This document shows positions 1 through 14,100 of a stretch of 64,000 bases of DNA, one piece after another (position 1 is the first letter of the stretch; each line of letters opens with the position of its first letter). The notes under the pieces were generated by a model. The model did no database searches. It saw nothing but the letters and a program-made list of their open reading frames with translations, and was not told the DNA's origin. Source of the DNA: Archilochus colubris (Eukaryota; Chordata; Aves; Apodiformes; Trochilidae); contig CM041090.1 of NCBI GenBank assembly GCA_023079485.1, positions 38,528,874 to 38,592,873 on the forward strand, read 5' to 3'. Both the position numbers and the translations under genes were made by a program.

Positions 1-3000
1 ATTTTTTCCTAGTGAGCAGGAAAAGGACAGATCTGATACAAGACTTCAACAACATTACAGTCAGCAGGATAGAGAGTCCTGTTGCATCCCTGTCAAGAGA
101 TCTCAGGGCAGGCATCCTGCATGGATGGGGAGAGCAGAGGACTGCTCCAGCCTTACTGCTCCATCCCTGGGCATTCCTGGGGTGACATCAGCACCCTGAG
201 ATCATCTCTCTTGGCTGGGTGTATTTCTTAAGGGTTTTCCCTGGAGGGCTTCTGGTTGCTTTCTGGTTGCATTTTCTCTGCTGGGAGGAAGATCTTAGTC
301 AGGTTCATATGCTCAGGTTCAGATGCTGCTCCACCCCAGGGTCTCTGCACTGTCTTGGCTTCATCACCTCCTCAGAGCCCACGTGCTGGGAGTGCTGTTT
401 GCAATGGGGAGGGGGAAGTATTGCAGCTCTCTTTGGCTGCTCCCACCTGCACCCACAGGAATTGCTCTATTGGAAAGTTTTCCTGGATGGGCATGGAGTT
501 GGACACCACAAGAAAACTTTCCTCTTTCCTAAGCCTTTTCCCTGATTGCTCAAGCACACAAAGCTCCACGCCTCCTCCATTCACCTTGCAATAATTTTAG
601 GCCCATGGGCAGGATCCTCCCAATATCCTGGGAAATCTGATGTCTTCAGAGTCTAAAAGCTGCCCATAGCTGGCATTGCTGGGAGGTCCCCAACTCAGAT
701 CACAGCCTTGGGAGAGCATCCCTGGCACAGAAGGAGCCCTGGGGAGAGCAGGCAGGGAGTGGATGTGCCATCTGTTGGAGGGCTGGTGGTGGCAGATGTG
801 GTGGTGACAGTGACCCCAGAGAGCTGGATGGATCCTGGCCATGCCCTCCCTGCCCTGTATCACTGGTGACATAAGGGTGTTGCCAAGCTGGCAGAGAGCA
901 ATATCAGTGTCACACCAACAGCCAGGAGGACCTCCCCAGCTGCAACCTCCTTAGTCACAGCTGGATTACTAACCCCATTCTTATATTTTCCACGGAGGCG
1001 GCATGAGTAAGAGCTGACTACTAGGGCTGGTTGTTGTCTCCAGAAACCCTGAAGGACAGAAATGCTGACAGGACTATTGGGCTGTTTAAGTTTCGGGCCA
1101 AATCAAGGGAGCCAAATGCTTGTCCTAGAAGCAGGATGCTGAGTAAGACACAGGACAGAGCCAGCCCAGGGTGACTGGGATAGAGAGAGGTGCCCCAAGC
1201 ATCCTCCGAAGCACTAAAAGGGGATAGGTTCAGCCTTTCCCAGGGACCTTCAGTTCCTATAAGGGTAATATTTGGGACACAGAATTGTCTTGGAGAAGAG
1301 CCCCACCTCCTGCAGCAAGCCTGACCGGTTCATGGCTCTCCCCATTTTGACCCATGGTGAGCTGGGGGTGAGAACAGCTCTTGGGAGCATTTTTACCCCT
1401 CTCAGGTGCCTGGCCTGTACATAAGGGACAACACAAATGACCACCATAGGTTGGAGGTTTCAGGGCTCAAATCCATGCCAAGTCTTGAATGTCTTCCCCA
1501 TTTCCCAGCCCTGAGTATCCCGGCAGTTCTGGGCTCCTGGTCCCAGCCTCCCTGCAGCTGGATGGGCATTTGCAGAGCAGAAGGTGGGAGATGGCAGCCC
1601 CCCAGCTCTCTCCGGGGCTTATTCAGGGTCTGCCCCCAAAACCTGGGGTGATTCCCCTCCCTCTGCAGAGCAGGGAAAGGGAGGAAGGGGAAAGAAGAAC
1701 TTTCCCACTTGGGTTGAGATGATGGGAACGAAACCTTGCTCCCTCGGCACCGGCAGCCAAGGCGGTGGGAACGTGAGCTCAGCCCCTGGGCGACTTAATG
1801 GGCTTTTAAAAAAACCCCTTTGTATTGGATCCATTCTTCTCCCCAAAGCTTGCTGGCTCTGCTCCAAGGGGAAACCTTTGATTCTGCAAAAACACCACAA
1901 TTATCATCCGGAGGAGTCCCAGCTATCGGGCTCCCTCCCCCTTCCGAAAGATCAGCAGGATACCGGAGAGGTGTTTAAATCATTTCATCCTAAGAAAGCC
2001 TCAGGCTGTAACAGCTTCCCCGTTGCTTGGAAAAACCACCCTGCTCCCAACAGCTTGGCTCCATTTTTCTTCCAATGATCCCATTGCTATGGGAGGCAGG
2101 ACAGGCAGTGCTGCGGAAACCGGGCCACCGGGGTTCCCGGTGACTTCATCGGTCCCGAGCCCGGGGCTTGCACTGATTTATGAGCTTGCAAGAATCTCAC
2201 CATGGAGTTCTCCCCCTCCCTCCTTTTTATGGCTGTGCAGTGGTAGAACTCTTCTGGGTACTGGAGCAAACGTGGTCTGTTGGACAGTTACAAATGTTTT
2301 TTTCTCCAGCATTGCACAGGTCCATGTGCCCAGGCTGCTCTCGCCACCATCCAGCCCTGAGAAGTTCAGCTTGGACTGGGGGAGCTCAAAACCAAAAGAA
2401 ACCACTCCTTGACTCCTGTCCCCTGCTTATGGCTTCCCTAGGCTTTCCCCAGCTCCTCAAGTGGAATTTTATTATGTTTATATTTCTGTGGTTTGGGGTT
2501 TTTTTTCGGAAATATTTTTATTTTCTTCAGATTATGCAAATCCTGCCCTTCTGCAGTGTTCTCCAGACAAAAGCTGGGATTTTTGATGGCAATTTAGGAG
2601 TTAGGTGCTCTGCTTCCAGCACTTCTCCCTGTGTTGCACTCCCCCATGAAAGCAGGTCATCAGTATTTTTCTGCAGCTGTTTTTCTTAGCAGCCTAAATA
2701 AAGCTTTCAAGTTACAACTCATTGATGTGAGGCCAGATTCAGAGGCTGTCAGTTCCTTTGTGTATCCTCAACTTGTCCGGGGGTGTTTTGTTTTATTTTG
2801 GGATGGCTGCTGGCTTCTGGGGCTTGCTGCAAAGCTGTGAATTTAGCAGCCCCCTCCTTCCACATTCTCCTTCCTGACAGCAAACCTGGCCCCTGCACCT
2901 CCCTCACTCAGTGCCTGCCTTTCTGCAAGGGTAAAGGATTATGCAAACAGGAATTTATTCTGGCCCTGGGATCACTCTCCCTTTGCCATCACAGGAGCCC

Positions 3001-3249
3001 CAGGGAAAGGTGTGATTGACTCTACCTAAGCAGCCGAGGCCAATGTCCTTCCCAAGCTGCTGGCACAGCCCCCAGGGCTCTGGGACACAGTTTTGTCCTT
3101 ATGGAGATTAATGATAGGGAAATGCTGATCCCCTTTGGTGACACACAGATATTGTCATGGAGGCCTCAGCAGAGCCTGAAATGGGGGCTGGAACAACATG
3201 GTGACCCCTTCTCCTGCCTCCCTGCCCTGTCTCCATCTGCTCATCCCGG
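1..3249. other. No recognised gene
   Basis: Only short open frames without recognisable domains are present. The one block that stands out is GC-rich (about 1725-2175, listed separately). No exon with a convincing family match was found, although small noncoding exons could not be excluded. Confidence 0.5.
1725..2175. other. GC-rich, CpG-containing noncoding block
   Basis: This stretch has more CpG dinucleotides than its surroundings, including CGG, CCGG and ACCGGGG-like runs around 2118-2165. A frame of 164 codons is open on the plus strand (1584-2078), but its translation is low in recognisable features and I do not treat it as a gene. It could be a regulatory element or an old CpG island. 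Confidence 0.25.
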
Positions 3250-3552
3250 ACATAGAATCATAAAATGGTTTGGGTCAGAAGGGACCTTAAAGATCATCAA
3301 GATCCAACCCTCGTGCATGTGCAGGGACACCTCCCACTAGGCCAGGAAACCTCTCCCTCATTCAACACTTCAAGGGATGGGACATCAACAACCTCCCTAG
3401 GAAATAAATTCCAGTACTTTAATACCCTCATGGTGAAGATTTTCCTGATATCTAACCTAAACCTACCCTCTTTACATTTAAGCCCATTACCCCTTGTCCT
3501 ATCACTATCCCCTCTGGCTACTTGCTTGGTCACACTGGAGTGGCCAAGCCAC
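3250..3552 (-). mobile_element. CR1 LINE 3' fragment, antisense
   Basis: The plus strand starts with ATAGAATCATAAAATGG and continues with the familiar inverted CR1 tail (GGGACCTTAAAGATCATC, then a CTAACCTAAACCTACCCTC block). The element is therefore on the minus strand and is 5'-truncated to its last roughly 300 bp. Confidence 0.85.
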
Positions 3553-6500
3553 CCACTTCCCCAGGACAGCCCAAGATGAAGGTGATGGGAGAGCAAGAGG
3601 CCTCATGACCCAGCTCTGCCACCAGGAAATATGTGGATCCACAGCTTAGAGACCAGCACAGCTCATCCCCAAAACCTAAAAGCAAGTAACAGGCTGAAAC
3701 AAAAAATCTACTCCTATCCTTTATCAAAACCACTGCCACTTATTTAGGATGCTCCAGGCATGATTCAACACTCATTATCTTCATTGTGCTGGAGATTAGG
3801 CTGCAATCTTTCCAGATAATAGCTTTATTAGCCCTGTATTATTCTTTCTACATTATTTATTTACACTAAGTCCAGAACACTCAAAGCTTTCACTGGGGCA
3901 GTAAAATCAGTTTAGTGGATGTTTTACCCTGTGTTTTTTTACACCAGCAAAGATCCTGTGTAGAAAGAATTACCCCAAGACCAATGTGCTGTTGTCAGTG
4001 AGGTCTCTCTGGATAAAGGAAGATGTACATGTTATGGGTACCTCACCATATAGTGAGGAAAGGCCATTTTCTGGGGCTTCAGAACTGTTGTGGAGCTGTT
4101 GTGTCCTTATACCTGTTGTGCTGGGCTTTGGCAGGGCTGCTTTTAGCCAAGGGGCAACCAACATCCCTGGCACAACTCATTGGAGGCTCTTTCTTGGGCT
4201 CCATCTATCTTGCTCCAGCATGGGCTGGCACTAACACCCTCTTGGCTGGGACAAACTTGCACTCTCCCCACTTCTTAAGAAATTAGGTAAGAAATTAGAC
4301 TCCACTAATTACTGATTTAATACTAATTGCACAGGCAGCCCAGTGTACCAGTCCCAGGTATGAGGGTTGGTTGAAGTCAGCCTCAGGAAGGGCTGCCCTG
4401 CAGGTTCTGCTGTGTATGCTGGGGAAATGACCCAGCCCAGATTGTCCTCTGACTTGGTGTCACTGCAGAGCATGACTGCAAGGGGTGACAGCAGGTGAGT
4501 TTCCAGTCACCTGTGCTCCATTCTTGATGACCCTGGCATGCAAACCAGAAGCTGACAACCTGACCCTCTGGACAACCAGCTCCTTTCTGGGATGCCAGGG
4601 TCTTTCTCTGGCACAGGGTACCTGACTTCCTTAGTTTATGCAACTCTTTGCAATCAAAAAATGCCAACCATGCTATGAAGCACACCTCCAAGTTTGGATT
4701 AAAGGGACCAACATGAAGCTGGCTGGTTTTTTGGATCACACCCTCCCTATTGGCTCTTGGTACCTATCACTTCTGGGACTGAGCACTGCCCCACATGATA
4801 TCTGATGTGGTCCCTGAGGAAGATGCTCCAGGAATGTCCTGCCACCCACTTTTCAGTAGCTGCAAAAGCAGAGCTGGAGACAGGCACTTCATGCCCAAAT
4901 GGCCTCGTTCTCCACTGTTTACTCCTGGAAGAGGGATTCCCACTCAGAGAAACAGTACACTCACTGCAGACTTCTAAGGGGCACCCAAGATCTGCACATC
5001 TCAATAAAGAGCAGCAGGAATGGATGACCATGGGCCTTCCCCAAGCTTTCTAGTGTTGTGAATCCTGTTGCTAAACTGCTCTTGGATTTATTTCATTTCA
5101 GTTTCATTTTACACTATCCTCTGCTTTTTTTTTTAGATTATCTTCATAAATCCAGTCCTGAGATAAGTTTCCCATTTCTGCCCAGACTCCCAAGCTCCAC
5201 CAGTCAAGGAAGCTGAGTTTTGCATTTCCCTCTCAGGGAGTGATGTTCACAAGGTCCCCATGGCTCTGTGGCTCCACCAGCAAACCTGGCAGATGCTTTG
5301 ATGTCTGTTTCTTTGCTATTTGAAACAATCTTTTCTGGAAGGGCTTGGTCTGGAGGCTGCATATAAAAGCTGCCAATGTTTTTATTGGGCTGTCATCCAC
5401 CTGTTTAAAACACAGATGCCTTGAGTGGTCCTGCTGGCTGGAAGTGGAGCTGAAGAGGCTCCTTTGGATGTGCTCAGAAATCACCTCTGCATCCAGGACT
5501 CCTTTTAGAGATGTTTAACATCATCCATCAGCCAAGCCTCTCCGAGCACTGCCATGTCTCTGGGGTTTGGTATAAACCTGGGGCTTGGGAGGTGGTGAGG
5601 GAGCACGGGGAGGGTGGCACAGTTAAGGAGATGTCCTGTGTCAGAAGTGGTGCAATTTGTTGCTGCATGGAAACACCCTGGCAGAGAAACAGGGGATGTG
5701 GGAGACACACCTCTCCATTCTCAGCCCAGCCCAGAGGCAACCTGCCAGCCCCAGGGCTGCTGCAGCAACACACTGGGATGAAGCTCTCATGGAGCTACAG
5801 CAGAGACTGTGCTCATTTGGTTTTGCTTGCTCTCTGCACTCCATATCAACCAGAGCTGTCTGGAAGGAAGACCTGGATAATATGTGCTGGACTGTTCCTC
5901 TTCAAAAGCTCAGCTCCAGCTTTCTGGAGCTGCCAGCAATGTGCTGCTCCTGCATTTCCTCTAACTGAAGCTCTAGCCAGCCAAGGAAGGATGAGTTAGC
6001 TGGTACCTCCTTCTGAACAACAGGAGGGAAGCCTCCATCCTTCTTCCCATCTGCAGTCCTGTATCTCACCTAGGACTCTGCTACTCAGTGGTGCCACCAC
6101 CCAGCTGCCATCACCCACTCCTCTCTCCCAGAACTGTCCTTTTCCCATCAGGATACACCTTCCCTGGGCACAGATCTCCAGGGAGGCTGCACTGCAGCAC
6201 AAAGAAAGTCCTGGTCCTCCTTATACCTCTCCCAGCCACAGCTCCTGGCTCTCAGACTGCAAGTAGATGACAAGACCAAAGAGGGGATCAGTGTCAGAGA
6301 AGGGACGTGGACAACCCTCCCTGCACTGTGCCTCTGACCTGGCCTCATTCCGTGTGAAAAAGCACACAAACCAGACATTCAACTTACCACATCTTTGCAC
6401 AAGGCTCTCCATGGCTCAGGCTGCCAGGAAATTATCAGATGCTCTTGTGGCTCTGCAAAGAAGCCAGAAGTCTAAGGGAAGGGTTACTGATTGCATTTGG

Positions 6501-7950
6501 GCCCTGGGGAGCTGTGTTGGACAAACTGCTGTATAATCACTGCACAATCCAGCCTGCAGAACAGCACTGTTAGAGTTTTTCTCTTATCACTGTGCAGCTT
6601 TGGAGTCTCTTATTTGATCTCCTTTATCCATGTGAATGTGTCCACGAAGGCTGCAGCCTCTGCCTGCAGAATGGCTCCCATTGTTCCCTTTGTTCCTGTG
6701 GCTGGGCTGTTCCTCAGCTTTTCCTCTCCCTTCCTGCAAAGAGACAAACTGCATGGTCAAAAAGTATCTTTACAGCTTGATCTTAAATATGAGCTCAGCC
6801 ATGGAAAAGACAGAGGGCATATTTTCCTGACTATTACAGGCAGGCTTTCTGTGATCCAGAGGGGTGCATGGTAAAAGGTACCCTGAGCTCACATGGTTGA
6901 CTAGCTGCTTTTAACTTCAACCAGGACCCATTCATCTGTGCCCACTGAAAGCTGCTTTAAACTAAAGCTGAAAATAGATGGCATGGGATTGGGCATTTTG
7001 GCTGATCTATCTGTTCCTCCTGAAGTGCTGACCCTTTTTGTTTGAATAAATCCACAATAAAACAGTAAATCAGATTGGAAGAGAAACAAAGAATCTGAGG
7101 GACGTAAGAAATACAGCTCTGAGTTTCAATGTTTGCCCCTGTTTTGGTTTTTTTGCTTGGTTTTTTTTCCCCTTATGCTGAGAACAGGCTGGAATAATCT
7201 TAGCTTTTCAAAGTATTTAACTTAGAGATTTTTTTTTATGAGCATGATACCGAATTCCATGCTTTTCACAACCAAGCTTCCAGCTTTGCAAGAAAGTCTG
7301 TGCAATTTCTAGATCAGTCCTTTCCACTTCTCATTTTGGACAGGTGTGCAGCAGTTTATCTTAACAAAATCTTGACACCTTGTTGAGTGCACACTTTCAA
7401 AACAAACCTCAAACAAACCTCAGCTCCCTCTGAAAACCCATCTTCTCTTAATTCTCCTCCCAAAGAACCTGTAAGAAGATGTTTGAATTATACAAATGAG
7501 GATTTTGGCACAGCTGGTTTAGAGTAGGCTGAATTAGTCATCAAAGTTCCAGCTGGAGGTTGTTAATCTGTTGGTGACTTCCAAGCAAATTATTTTTATT
7601 TTCTGTTTACAAAACAAGGGAACTGAGATTATTGCTCGGGCCTCCGGGTAGGATGCGTCACCTGTGGTGGTAAAACAGAGATGATGTGGAGCTTGCTGGC
7701 AGACAGATGAAGGTGTGTGCTCCTTCATTAAACCTGAATCATCACTTCCATCAGGAGCAGGATTGCAGGATGGTGAGGAAAAGCTGTGCAGACACCAGAG
7801 CTGCTCACCCTGAGCCTGCTCTTTCCAATCTTCTCTGGTGAGATGGGGTTGGAATAACCTTGCTGGCTCGAGGCTGGATGTGTGCTTCAGGTTTCCCATC
7901 TGCCTCCTTGGGAATTGCTCTTTAGACTGAGTTGGGGTGGGCTGAAGGTT

Positions 7951-7985
7951 GGTTTATTTATTTATGTATTTATTTATTTATTATC
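7951..7985. repeat. (TTTA)n microsatellite
   Basis: A short run of TTTA units, with one TGTA variant, near position 7970. Confidence 0.8.
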
Positions 7986-8124
7986 TTGTTTGGTTTTTTT
8001 TTTTCTACTGGATTAAGCAGGAGAAATCACTACTGTTCAAGTGTAGTGGATAGGCAGCGCTGTTAATCTCAGGTTTCACAAGTTTTAAATTAAGCTTGTA
8101 CAATTAATGAGTTTTTTTTAAATT

Positions 8125-8150
8125 ATTAAAAAAAATTAATTTTTTTTAAT
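8125..8150. repeat. 26-bp perfect AT palindrome
   Basis: The order is ATT, eight A, TTAA, eight T, AAT, which equals its own reverse complement. It lies in a generally AT-rich stretch. Confidence 0.85.
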
Positions 8151-11100
8151 GACAGAACTTGGCTCTCTTCATTGGGGTTTTGTGCTTTCAGGACGTCTTG
8201 TTTTTTTTTTCCCTGCAAATGTAGCTGCAGAAACAACCCCTTCTGCAAAAGTTAAAACCTATAACACAATTTCTTTACTCCAGAAACAGAAATATAGAAT
8301 AACATCCACTCCTAAAGACCTAAATTAAACCTTTGGACATCGGCAGTATAGTTTGGAGCAGTCATTTTGGTGCCCATTGGCCAAGCTCTTTCTGATCTGA
8401 TCTTACTGCTCTTAACAGAGAGCTCTTTGAGCCTGCCATTTCTGGGTACCCATTGGTGCAGAATGATAGGCAAAAAACCCCAAAGAACAGATGATTTTCA
8501 ACGTGATGATTTTCTCCTCTGCCTCATGGCAGAGCCCTTTTCCACAGTGCAGGTAGCAGCAAAACCCTCCTGACCCAGCAATTCTATTTTCAGCCAATGT
8601 CCAGGTGAACTGTCCCCCGAGGTAACAAGGTTTTGCCTTTTGGTCATCCAGGTCTACAGGTGCCTGTCTGCTGGTGAGGATGTTCTGGTGCTGAATTCCC
8701 CAAATTGGCTGCTGGCAGGGGAACACTGAGGCAAACAGAACACTTTGGCAGAGGGATGAAGGAGAAAATAACTATCATAACCTGCTGAGCCCCCAGTATC
8801 TCTTTTCTTTCCTCTGCTCTGTTCAAAACGTAGAAGTGAAGACCAAACCTCCTTTCCTGCCCCTCCCAGCTCCCTCAATCCCTTCTCATTAAGAAAAAGT
8901 CAATATTGATGGTGTTGAAATGAAGCACAAGGACTGGTGCGAGGCGTTGAAAAAGTCAAGCACAAACCAACATTTTCCAGAGCCTCTATCAGTGTGGAGA
9001 GACTGTTCTGCCTTACCAGTGTGCAAGGAAGGAGCCTGATTTCAATAAGTCATTTGTAACCAGGCCCTTGGGAGACCAGGGGGGAAAAAAAAGCACCCAG
9101 GAGTGGGTCAGAGCTTGGCCTCCCCAGAGGTGGGGACAGAATCTAAACAACCTGGGAACAGACTCTGGCAACCTGGGAAATTCAAGACATGGTGGACAAC
9201 ACCCACCAGAAGGATGTTAAGGAAATCTGAGACGTGCCACACCAGAGATTCCATGGCAAAACTTCCTCACCTCTGCTGAAAGCAGCCAAGGCATTGAGGC
9301 TGTACCCTCACAGCTTTTCTGTGCCCTTGTTCTGCCTATCTCCATCCACCACTTGGCTCTGCTCTGAAATCCCCAGGCACACTGGGTGAAAGGAGATGCT
9401 TCATCCTCTGTATTTATCCATCACCACTCACCAGGCTGTCCTGGCTCCCAGGAGGAGCCTGACAGGCTCTGTGCAATGTAGAGCTCAAGGATGACTCCAA
9501 ACAGTGGAGTGCCAGGCTTGCACAATTGTGTTAGAGCTCTCTTTCTCCCACAGCTGGTCAAGGACTTCCTGCTGAAAGGCATCTCTGAGGGAAATGCCTC
9601 TTGCTACAAACAGATACATACTATGGGATAGTGTTAGTTTTGCTGACATTTCCCCCTTCCTTATCTTCAGCTGAAAATAAAACATTTCCCCCCCCCCATC
9701 TGCCTGTTCCCAGCTCCACTGTTTCAGTTTGGCCACAAACTGAGAGTTGGATGTTACTCTGCATCCACCTGAGTTGCTTTTTGCTTGGCTGCTTTGTGAG
9801 AGCTGTTGCCTAAGTCTGGAAGAAAAACAGGGGCAGAAGCCCTTGGGACCAGCATTGCAGTGAATGACAGTCTGTGTGCTGCAAACTGAGCAGGGCTGGA
9901 AGGCTTAAATGTGCCCAGAACTTTGGGACAAAGCCTGTTCTGTGAAAAATAGGATTTTTTCTTTTTTCTTGTCCTGATTTGGTGTCAAGTGTTTGAAGAA
10001 GCTGACTTTTCTCTACAAATGCAAAATCTGATTTTTGACCATCTCACAAACCTTTAATCTGTTTTATAAGGAACCTTTTTATCATTATTATTCAGTGAGA
10101 ACAGATACCCCCCACAGACTCCTTGTGCACCAGCAAGGCATTTACCTTGGTCCACCAAGGTACAAGGGTGCCCTGAGGGAAGATGAATTAAGCCCTGGTG
10201 ATGAGTTACAGAGCATAACACTTCCCAAATACAATCACTGTGATTTATGACTGCTGACATGACAAAGATTTTGTTCTGTAGTGAGGAGTGATGGCTGATG
10301 TCCCTCGAAATCCTTATCATTTCTGGCAGCTTAATTGAATCCCGTTAACAGATGCAATGAAACTGAGAAACATTTCTCCTGCTAACAGTGCTCCTTGGAC
10401 CAGCAAAGCCTGGTGTTGGCCTTATTTCCCTGTTTTCAGCTATTTCCCTTTCAAGCCAGAGGGTGCAGAAAAGATCTTCAAATATATATGCTACAAAATG
10501 AGCATATAATTCATGTATTTGATGTTAGGGCATCCTGGCAGGAGAGCAACCTCATGAGTGGTAAGAGGGGACTCTTGGAGTGTTGCTGCAATTTTCCACC
10601 ACGGATTGATGATGGGTCCTGTGTTCAGCCTGCAGAGGACTTGGGCTCCAGTCCAGCTTGGAGCTTTGCTCTTCTCTGGGGGATTTTAAAGCTCTTTAGA
10701 CCAGTTGAGCAAAAATCTAGATATCTGTGACAGCAAGGGCATCCGGCCCTGGCCTGTGAGGCATTTTGGGATCAGCTCTGCAACACAAGAGCTCCAGAGG
10801 AGAGGGTGGAGGGATTTCTGGCAGACTTGCAGGCAGCTGGAAGCTTTACAGGAGATCCCACTCCCTTTGGGTGGCCTGAACACTGCAGGAGGGCAGCTTT
10901 TTGCTCAGCACCCGAGGGAGCAGCAAACCCAAGGCCAGTGGAGGCAGGTGGAGGGAGAAAACTCATTACTGCAGAGCTGCTGTGTGCAGGAAGAGACTGA
11001 AAAACAGGAGATGGTTTTTAGCAGGGTTCATCTATAGCAGCAGGGGACATCTGTGGCCCAGAGTGACTTTTAGGAAAGATTAAATTATGTGTACAGTGGG

Positions 11101-14100
11101 TCCTCTTGCAGCAGCTGAGCTAGGCTAATCTCTCCTCCAGCTTCATGCACACCAGGGTGTTATCTTTTTCTTGGGAAAGCCATGCAACTGGGTAGAATTT
11201 AAATTATACCCCAGAGAAGTTGGCTCACTTCTCTGACAGAGGTCATAATGAGGGAGTCAGGATTCCAGTTATAGTTCAGCACAGCAGATGTAGCTGGTTT
11301 TGCAGATGATAAAAATACAGCCTTGTCTCAGGAATGCTGCAGAAGTGAGGCACGCGTGTGGTTGTTGGTTTGTTGGTTTGGTTTTTTTTTTTTCAGAGCA
11401 GTTCTTTAACTCTGGCTGTACTGTACAACAGTTGTTCCCACTGGGAAATATGTATTTACAGAGTAAACAGTGATGAGATGTGGGCTGGGGGCCATCTGAA
11501 CATGTAGCAGGACCTGCTCTGCTGACTGCCCACACCTCAAACTGTGGAAAAAATTACTTTTCTCTCTTCTGGGATAGCAGTATTTTCTCATTACCAGTGA
11601 TGAATACTATTTTACTTCCACTCTATTCCATTTACTTTCCAAGGCCTGCTTAAGAGGAAGGAGGCAGGCACTGAAACATGGGAAGCTACACTATATCACA
11701 CACAACTCACCTCTTCTGATCAGAATTCCAGGCCTGGTACACAGAATAATCCATCCATTCAAAAAAAGGCAATTTATCACACAAAGAGATCAGGACAGAC
11801 ACTTAAAATATACTGTATTTTCAGCACAACTTGAGCTCCTGCTTGACCTCATCTATCAGGCACCTCCTTGGGGCTCCTGCAACTTCTCAGCCTACAGAGT
11901 CCTTCACCCATGGGACAAACACTGCCCTGCAAGGAGTATTTCACTGCTGGGGTGAGGTTCAGCTGGGACTAATATAAACCCTGATGTGTGGCCTTGGTGT
12001 CTTGCTGGTCCACAAGGTGTTTCCAATGGAGAAATGCACTGCAGGCAGAGCAGAGCTGCTGTTCTCACTTTACCTGGATGTTACAGTGAGTTCACCTCCT
12101 CCCATTTTGCAGCAACACTCTTGACCTGGGTATGCAGTACTGCTGAGCACTGGAGTTCCTCCTGTTTGCAGAAGCCTCTTGCAGCTGTAAGGAAAACGTT
12201 CTGTCTCTAATCTCTATTTACACAGGATGGTGATAAAGAAATTCCTCAACAATCACTTAATCTCTCTTTGGGCTGACACCACCATCTTTGCTCAGCCCAG
12301 TCCCAAAGCAGCAACACATGCAAACACAGCACAGTGCTTTGTGGAGAGGGGAAGGAACATGGTGTGAAAACAAGCCCTGTACCAAAGTCTTGTGCTGACT
12401 GTCAAGAGTGAGCAGCCCTGTGCTCTGCAATTGTCCCCCAAATCAGGTAGGATGATGCTGAGTGGAAGGGGCAGCCCTATCTTCTGGAAGCTGATGTGTG
12501 TTTGAAGCTCTCTCTCATTTTTGGCACATGATTTAAAGGAAGAATCCTCCTTCCTGGTAGGTTTCTGCTGTAAATTCTGCTGTAAATTCAGCAAGGCACT
12601 GCTGGCAGACATGCTGAGCTGGCCTACTCTTGGAAGTAAGCTCTGAGCAAGCTTGGCCTGAACTCACTGCCTGGCCTACAGGATTGGAAAAACAGGAAAC
12701 TCTTTCAAAGGTGTCTAAGGATTTGATGTTGACATTTGAATTTCCCTTTCATATCACTGCAACATTTTTGTCCAGGTGCTTTATCCCTGCACTGCAAAGC
12801 TGTCATTTATTTTCCAGTCAGAGATTTTATGCTTTTGAAAATAAAAGTCTTCCAAGACACTTTGGTGCACTAGAGGAGTGCTTATTATGGGAAGCTGAGA
12901 CTTTCCAACCCTTGGGGAAAAGCATATCTTGTGTACAAATAATTTAGCAAAATCACAGAGCTCCTCTACCTACTGAGATTATTGGTGCTCTACAAATTGA
13001 GGAAATCCAGAATGTACTCAGCAGTAGAAAGAGAGTCAGAACACACTGACAATAACCCGGGAGGCCATGCAGCTGGGAAAGCAGCATCTTTGTTCAGCCA
13101 GCCCCCAAAGCAAGCTGATGGGCTGAGAAAACACAGCAGGATTATTGGGGGGGCTCCTCTAGTGACAGCCTCACCTGTGAAATGGTCTCCGTTTGCTGTC
13201 AGCTTGTGATCACTGAGGCTGTGAGCACAGGAACAGGCAGAGAGCATCTCATCCTCATCCCAGGAGCTGCTGGGAGCTGCTGGCAGTGGTGGTTGTTTCA
13301 ATATGCACCCTCCGTGCTGCAGCTGGAGCTGGCCACATATTCCTGCTGGCAAATTGGGCATTGGGAAAGGAAAATCCACCAAGAATCCATGAATATAACC
13401 CCTTAGGTGAAGGTCCATCCCACTTGTAACTCAACCCAGCAAATGTTAATGCCCCGTCCCTGTGTTCACATTCCCATCAGAGCTATTTTCCCCAGACAAT
13501 GGCCTTTTTTGCCCTGGTAAACACAGAAAGTAGGCATTTCCTCAGAGGAAGTCAATTTGGATTTTTAGACCAAAAGAAAAAAAAAAAAAGAAATAGGAAG
13601 AGTGGGAAACAAAATCTTTTCAGTAATCTGGGAAAATATTATCAGACCAGACCTTTTCTGCTAAAGGAAAACACTTTCCCTGGGCCACTAAGACTCTAAG
13701 AACCTACACCTTACTTTGACATTATCTTTTAATGAAGAAAATTAGATGGCTCTGCCTTTAATTTTACCAGTACACACACTGCAGTCATTGAAGTCCTGAC
13801 TTTCGTTTAAAAAGAGTGATTCATGCATTTGGCTTTTGCTTCATTTCTGTCCTAGCTTCAGAGCCACAATAAATCTCACTTTGGAGGTGCAGAATGATGA
13901 ATTTCTCTACTGCATTTTCACTTTGAAGTGTCTATTGGCTGTTAATAAAATAAACCCTTTTACATTTTCTTCGAAGTCACAAAACACCAAGACACACGGA
14001 AGCTTTGGGCCAAAGGAAGGAGCTGAAAATCTGTCTGGCAGTGAGAACTGAGCTGAAAAGAGGAGGTGGGCTCCTGTCTCCCCACTCTGGGGAAGAGTGC

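Noticed and set aside
1584..2078. 164-codon plus-strand frame in the GC-rich block
   Set aside because: No recognisable domain, no clear splice borders, and overlapping frames of similar quality on both strands.
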